Made by a program: the position numbers and the translations under genes. Below the pieces are notes generated by a model. The model made no database searches, was not told the DNA's origin, and was given only the letters and a program-made list of their open reading frames with translations. A DNA stretch of 64,000 nucleotides from Nocardia carnea NBRC 14403 (GTDB taxonomy: Bacteria; Actinomycetota; Actinomycetes; Mycobacteriales; Mycobacteriaceae): assembly GCF_000308515.1 (NCBI RefSeq), contig NZ_BAFV01000027.1:62001-126000 (forward strand), given 5' to 3'. This document shows, piece after piece, positions 62,203 through 64,000 of the stretch; position 1 is the stretch's first letter, and each line of letters starts with the position of its first letter.

Positions 62203-62841
62203 TCATTCCGCGCCGCCCGCCGCCGGAACCTCACCGATATCGCCGGTGAGATAGCGCTGCACCGTGGGTCCGACGGCAGCGACGAGCCGGTCGAGCGGCA
62301 GTTCGGTGACCGGATCCAGCTTCACGATCTTGCGCGACATGATCACGCCCATGATCTGGGACGCGGCCAGCGCCACCCGGAGCCGGCCGTCGTCGGTATC
62401 CGTGGCGATACGCCGCCGAATCCGCTCGAAGATCACCGACAGCAGGAAATCCCGCGCCGGCGAGGTGTCACCACCTGCGACGAGGCTGCGGAACAGGGCC
62501 ACGGCACCGGTACCCGCAGGCGAATCCCAGACGGCAATCACTGCGCCCACCAGGGTTTCGCCCAGTTGATCCAGGGGGGTCGTATCGACCCGGCCGAGTA
62601 CGACCTCCGGGTCGACCGGTAGTTCCACCACGGCCGCGAACAACTGCTGTTTCGTCCCGAAATAGTGGTGGATCAGGGCCGGGTCGACGCCGGCGTCCGC
62701 CGCCAGCGCGCGGATCGAGGTCTTGTCGAACCCGTTTTTCGCGAATCGCTGCCGGGCCGCGTCCAGGATCGTTGCGCGGGTATCCGAGGTACCCGGCCTG
62801 CGTCCCGGCCGGGCGGACCGGTGACCGGGTGCGGCGCTCAT
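62203..62841 (-). CDS. TetR-family regulator of the ABC exporter operon
   Basis: 212 residues. Helix-turn-helix: ATILDAARQRFAKNGFDKTS then IRALAADAGVDPALIHHYFG; C-terminal TetR helices include RKIVKLDPVTELPLDRLVAA. ATG 62841 overlaps the permease stop (ATGA), making it the last gene of an exporter operon rather than divergent as usual. Feedback control of the exporter is inferred. Confidence 0.9.
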   Translation of the reverse strand: MSAAPGHRSARPGRRPGTSDTRATILDAARQRFAKNGFDKTSIRALAADAGVDPALIHHYFGTKQQLFAAVVELPVDPEVVLGRVDTTPLDQLGETLVGAVIAVWDSPAGTGAVALFRSLVAGGDTSPARDFLLSVIFERIRRRIATDTDDGRLRVALAASQIMGVIMSRKIVKLDPVTELPLDRLVAAVGPTVQRYLTGDIGEVPAAGGAE

Positions 62842-63719
62842 GCGGTGCGCCTGCGTAGGGTCGCGGCGCCCAGGCACAGGGCCACCGCCGCGAATCCGGT
62901 GACGATCGCCAGGTCACGCCACATCAGCCCGGTGGGGCTGCTGTGTACCGATACCTCGTGCAGCGCGTCGACGGCGTAGCTCAGCGGCAGCACATTGCTG
63001 ATCACCTCCAGCCAATCGGGCAGCTGTTCGCGTGGCACCAGCAGCCCGCACAAGAAGATCTGCGGCGCCGCGACAACCGGCATGAACTGCACCGCCTGGA
63101 ACTCGGTCCGCGCGAAGGCGCTGCACAAAAGCCCCAGCGCGACCCCCAGCACCGCGTCGACCATCGCGATGAGCACCACCCACCCGGGGTTTCCGGCCGC
63201 GTCCAGGCCGAGCAGGCCGAACGAGACCAGGCAGGCGACGGCCGCCTGCGCGGCGGCCGCGAGGGAGAACGCGGTCCCGTACCCGCCGATCAGATCGAGT
63301 TTGCTCAACGGCGTGGTGAGCAGCCGCTCGAGTGTGCCGGAGCTGCGCTCGCGCTGCATGGCGATGGCGGTGATCAGGAACATCACGATGAACGGCAGGA
63401 TCCCGAGCATGCTGATCCCGACCCGGTCGAAAAGGCTCACCGGCTGCTGAGGTGTGGCCGGTACATCCTGGTAGATGAAGTAGAGCAGGGCCATCAGCAG
63501 CGCCGGTACCACCAGGATCATCGCGATCGTGCGGTGATCGTTGCGCAGTTGCCGCAGGATCCGGCTGGTGGTCGCCGCATACGCCGCGAGCGGCCGCGGC
63601 CCGGTACCGCGGTCCATGACCTGTGCGGCGGGGGCGGGATGTCCCGGTGCGGCGTCCGTACTGCTCTCGGTAGAAGAGGCCGCATGTTTCCCCAGGTCGC
63701 CCGGGGTCGATCCGCTCAT
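62838..63719 (-). CDS. ABC-2 type transporter permease
   Basis: 293 residues. After a hydrophilic N terminus (about 1-50), six TM segments: IAMILVVPALLMALLYFIYQ, ILPFIVMFLITAIAMQRERS, AAAAQAAVACLVSFGLLGL and others, with the ABC-2 motif RERSSGTLERLLTTPLSKLD and the PQIFLCGLLVPREQLP loop. ATG 63719 overlaps the ATPase stop by ATGA. Drug/lipid exporter type; the substrate is unknown. Confidence 0.92.
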   Translation of the reverse strand: MSGSTPGDLGKHAASSTESSTDAAPGHPAPAAQVMDRGTGPRPLAAYAATTSRILRQLRNDHRTIAMILVVPALLMALLYFIYQDVPATPQQPVSLFDRVGISMLGILPFIVMFLITAIAMQRERSSGTLERLLTTPLSKLDLIGGYGTAFSLAAAAQAAVACLVSFGLLGLDAAGNPGWVVLIAMVDAVLGVALGLLCSAFARTEFQAVQFMPVVAAPQIFLCGLLVPREQLPDWLEVISNVLPLSYAVDALHEVSVHSSPTGLMWRDLAIVTGFAAVALCLGAATLRRRTA

Positions 63720-64000
63720 GCCGGTTCTCCCATCGTGATGAGGGCGAGGAAAGCCTGTTCGAGGTTCTGCTCGCCGGTGCGTTCGCGCAGTTCGTCGGGG
63801 CTCTGCTGCGCCAGCAGCCGGCCGTCTCGCATGAGCAGTAGCCGGTCGCAGTGTTCGGCCTCGTCCATCACATGGCTGGATACCAGCAGGGTCGTACCGC
63901 CGGCCGCCAGCTCTCGGAACTGTTTCCACAGTTCCACCCGCAGAACCGGGTCCAGCCCGACTGTCGGCTCGTCCAATACCAGTAGCTCCGGTGCGGCGAC
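63716..64000 (-). CDS. ABC exporter ATP-binding protein (3' part, cut by window end)
   Basis: Only the last 94 residues are in the window, running to 64000. Walker B and D-loop LLVLDEPTVGLDPVLRVELW, H-loop LLVSSHVMDEAEHCDRLLLM, and a C-terminal tail LEQAFLALITMGEPA typical of DrrA/CcmA-like drug-export ATPases. Walker A lies outside. It is first in the ATPase-permease-TetR operon with ATGA overlap to the permease. Confidence 0.92.
   Translation of the reverse strand, partial: VAAPELLVLDEPTVGLDPVLRVELWKQFRELAAGGTTLLVSSHVMDEAEHCDRLLLMRDGRLLAQQSPDELRERTGEQNLEQAFLALITMGEPA

Overview
The window is GC-rich actinobacterial chromosome, most likely from Nocardia or a close relative in the Mycobacteriales. 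The backbone order uvrA, infC-rpmI-rplT-tsnR, pheS-pheT, argC-J-B-D-F-R-G-H is the order known from Mycobacterium tuberculosis. GTG and TTG starts are common, neighbouring genes often overlap by ATGA, and an ortholog of the mycobacterial lipase/acyl-CoA synthetase fusion is present. The genus is inferred from gene order and recalled families, not from any search.

Layout. 1-5.9 kb: 5' part of a HelD/HelR-type RNA polymerase recycling ATPase, a PAS-PAS-GGDEF diguanylate cyclase, and uvrA. 5.9-11 kb: DUF1844 and DinB genes, then infC-rpmI-rplT. infC starts at AUC behind a strongly structured leader containing an attenuator-like hairpin. A hydrolase and tsnR follow. 11-18.5 kb: a TetR/MFS pair with twin operator repeats, a GT87 glycosyltransferase, and pheST. 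18.5-27 kb: two uncharacterised genes, then the most unusual locus. It holds a 1548-residue toxin-like protein (WXG100/CpnT-like N terminus, glycine-rich membrane region, kinase-like domain, six FHA-like modules, C-terminal HEFGH metallopeptidase). A tightly coupled acidic 90-residue putative immunity gene lies downstream. A divergent WXG100-type protein carries what looks like an inactivated copy of the same peptidase fold (RELGR in place of HExxH).

27-31 kb: mscL, a deazaflavin-dependent reductase-like gene, a Cmx-type chloramphenicol exporter with a possible leader peptide, a membrane protein and a frameshifted VOC gene. 31-35 kb: ppc followed by a deletion scar made of a ferredoxin, a P450 tail and half an MFS transporter. 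35-42.6 kb: accessory metabolism (PNPOx-like protein, FAD monooxygenase/TetR pair with two 22-bp operators, XRE regulator divergent from a metallo-hydrolase and carboxylesterase, enoyl-CoA hydratase) and a remnant of a 13E12/DUF222 gene that still carries its SOS box.

42.8-54.2 kb: arginine biosynthesis. argCJBDFR is one translationally coupled operon. argG and argH follow after an inserted Ser/Thr kinase and a 48-residue membrane peptide. argC and argG share a nearly identical 32-bp element that is probably the ArgR operator and includes the -10 box. 54.5-64 kb: idi, the hydrolase/acyl-CoA synthetase fusion, a sugar aminotransferase/GT2 pair facing a GtrA-like gene (surface glycan decoration), Trm112, and a coupled ABC exporter/TetR operon cut by the window end.

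No rRNA, tRNA, CRISPR array, insertion sequence or prophage was recognised.
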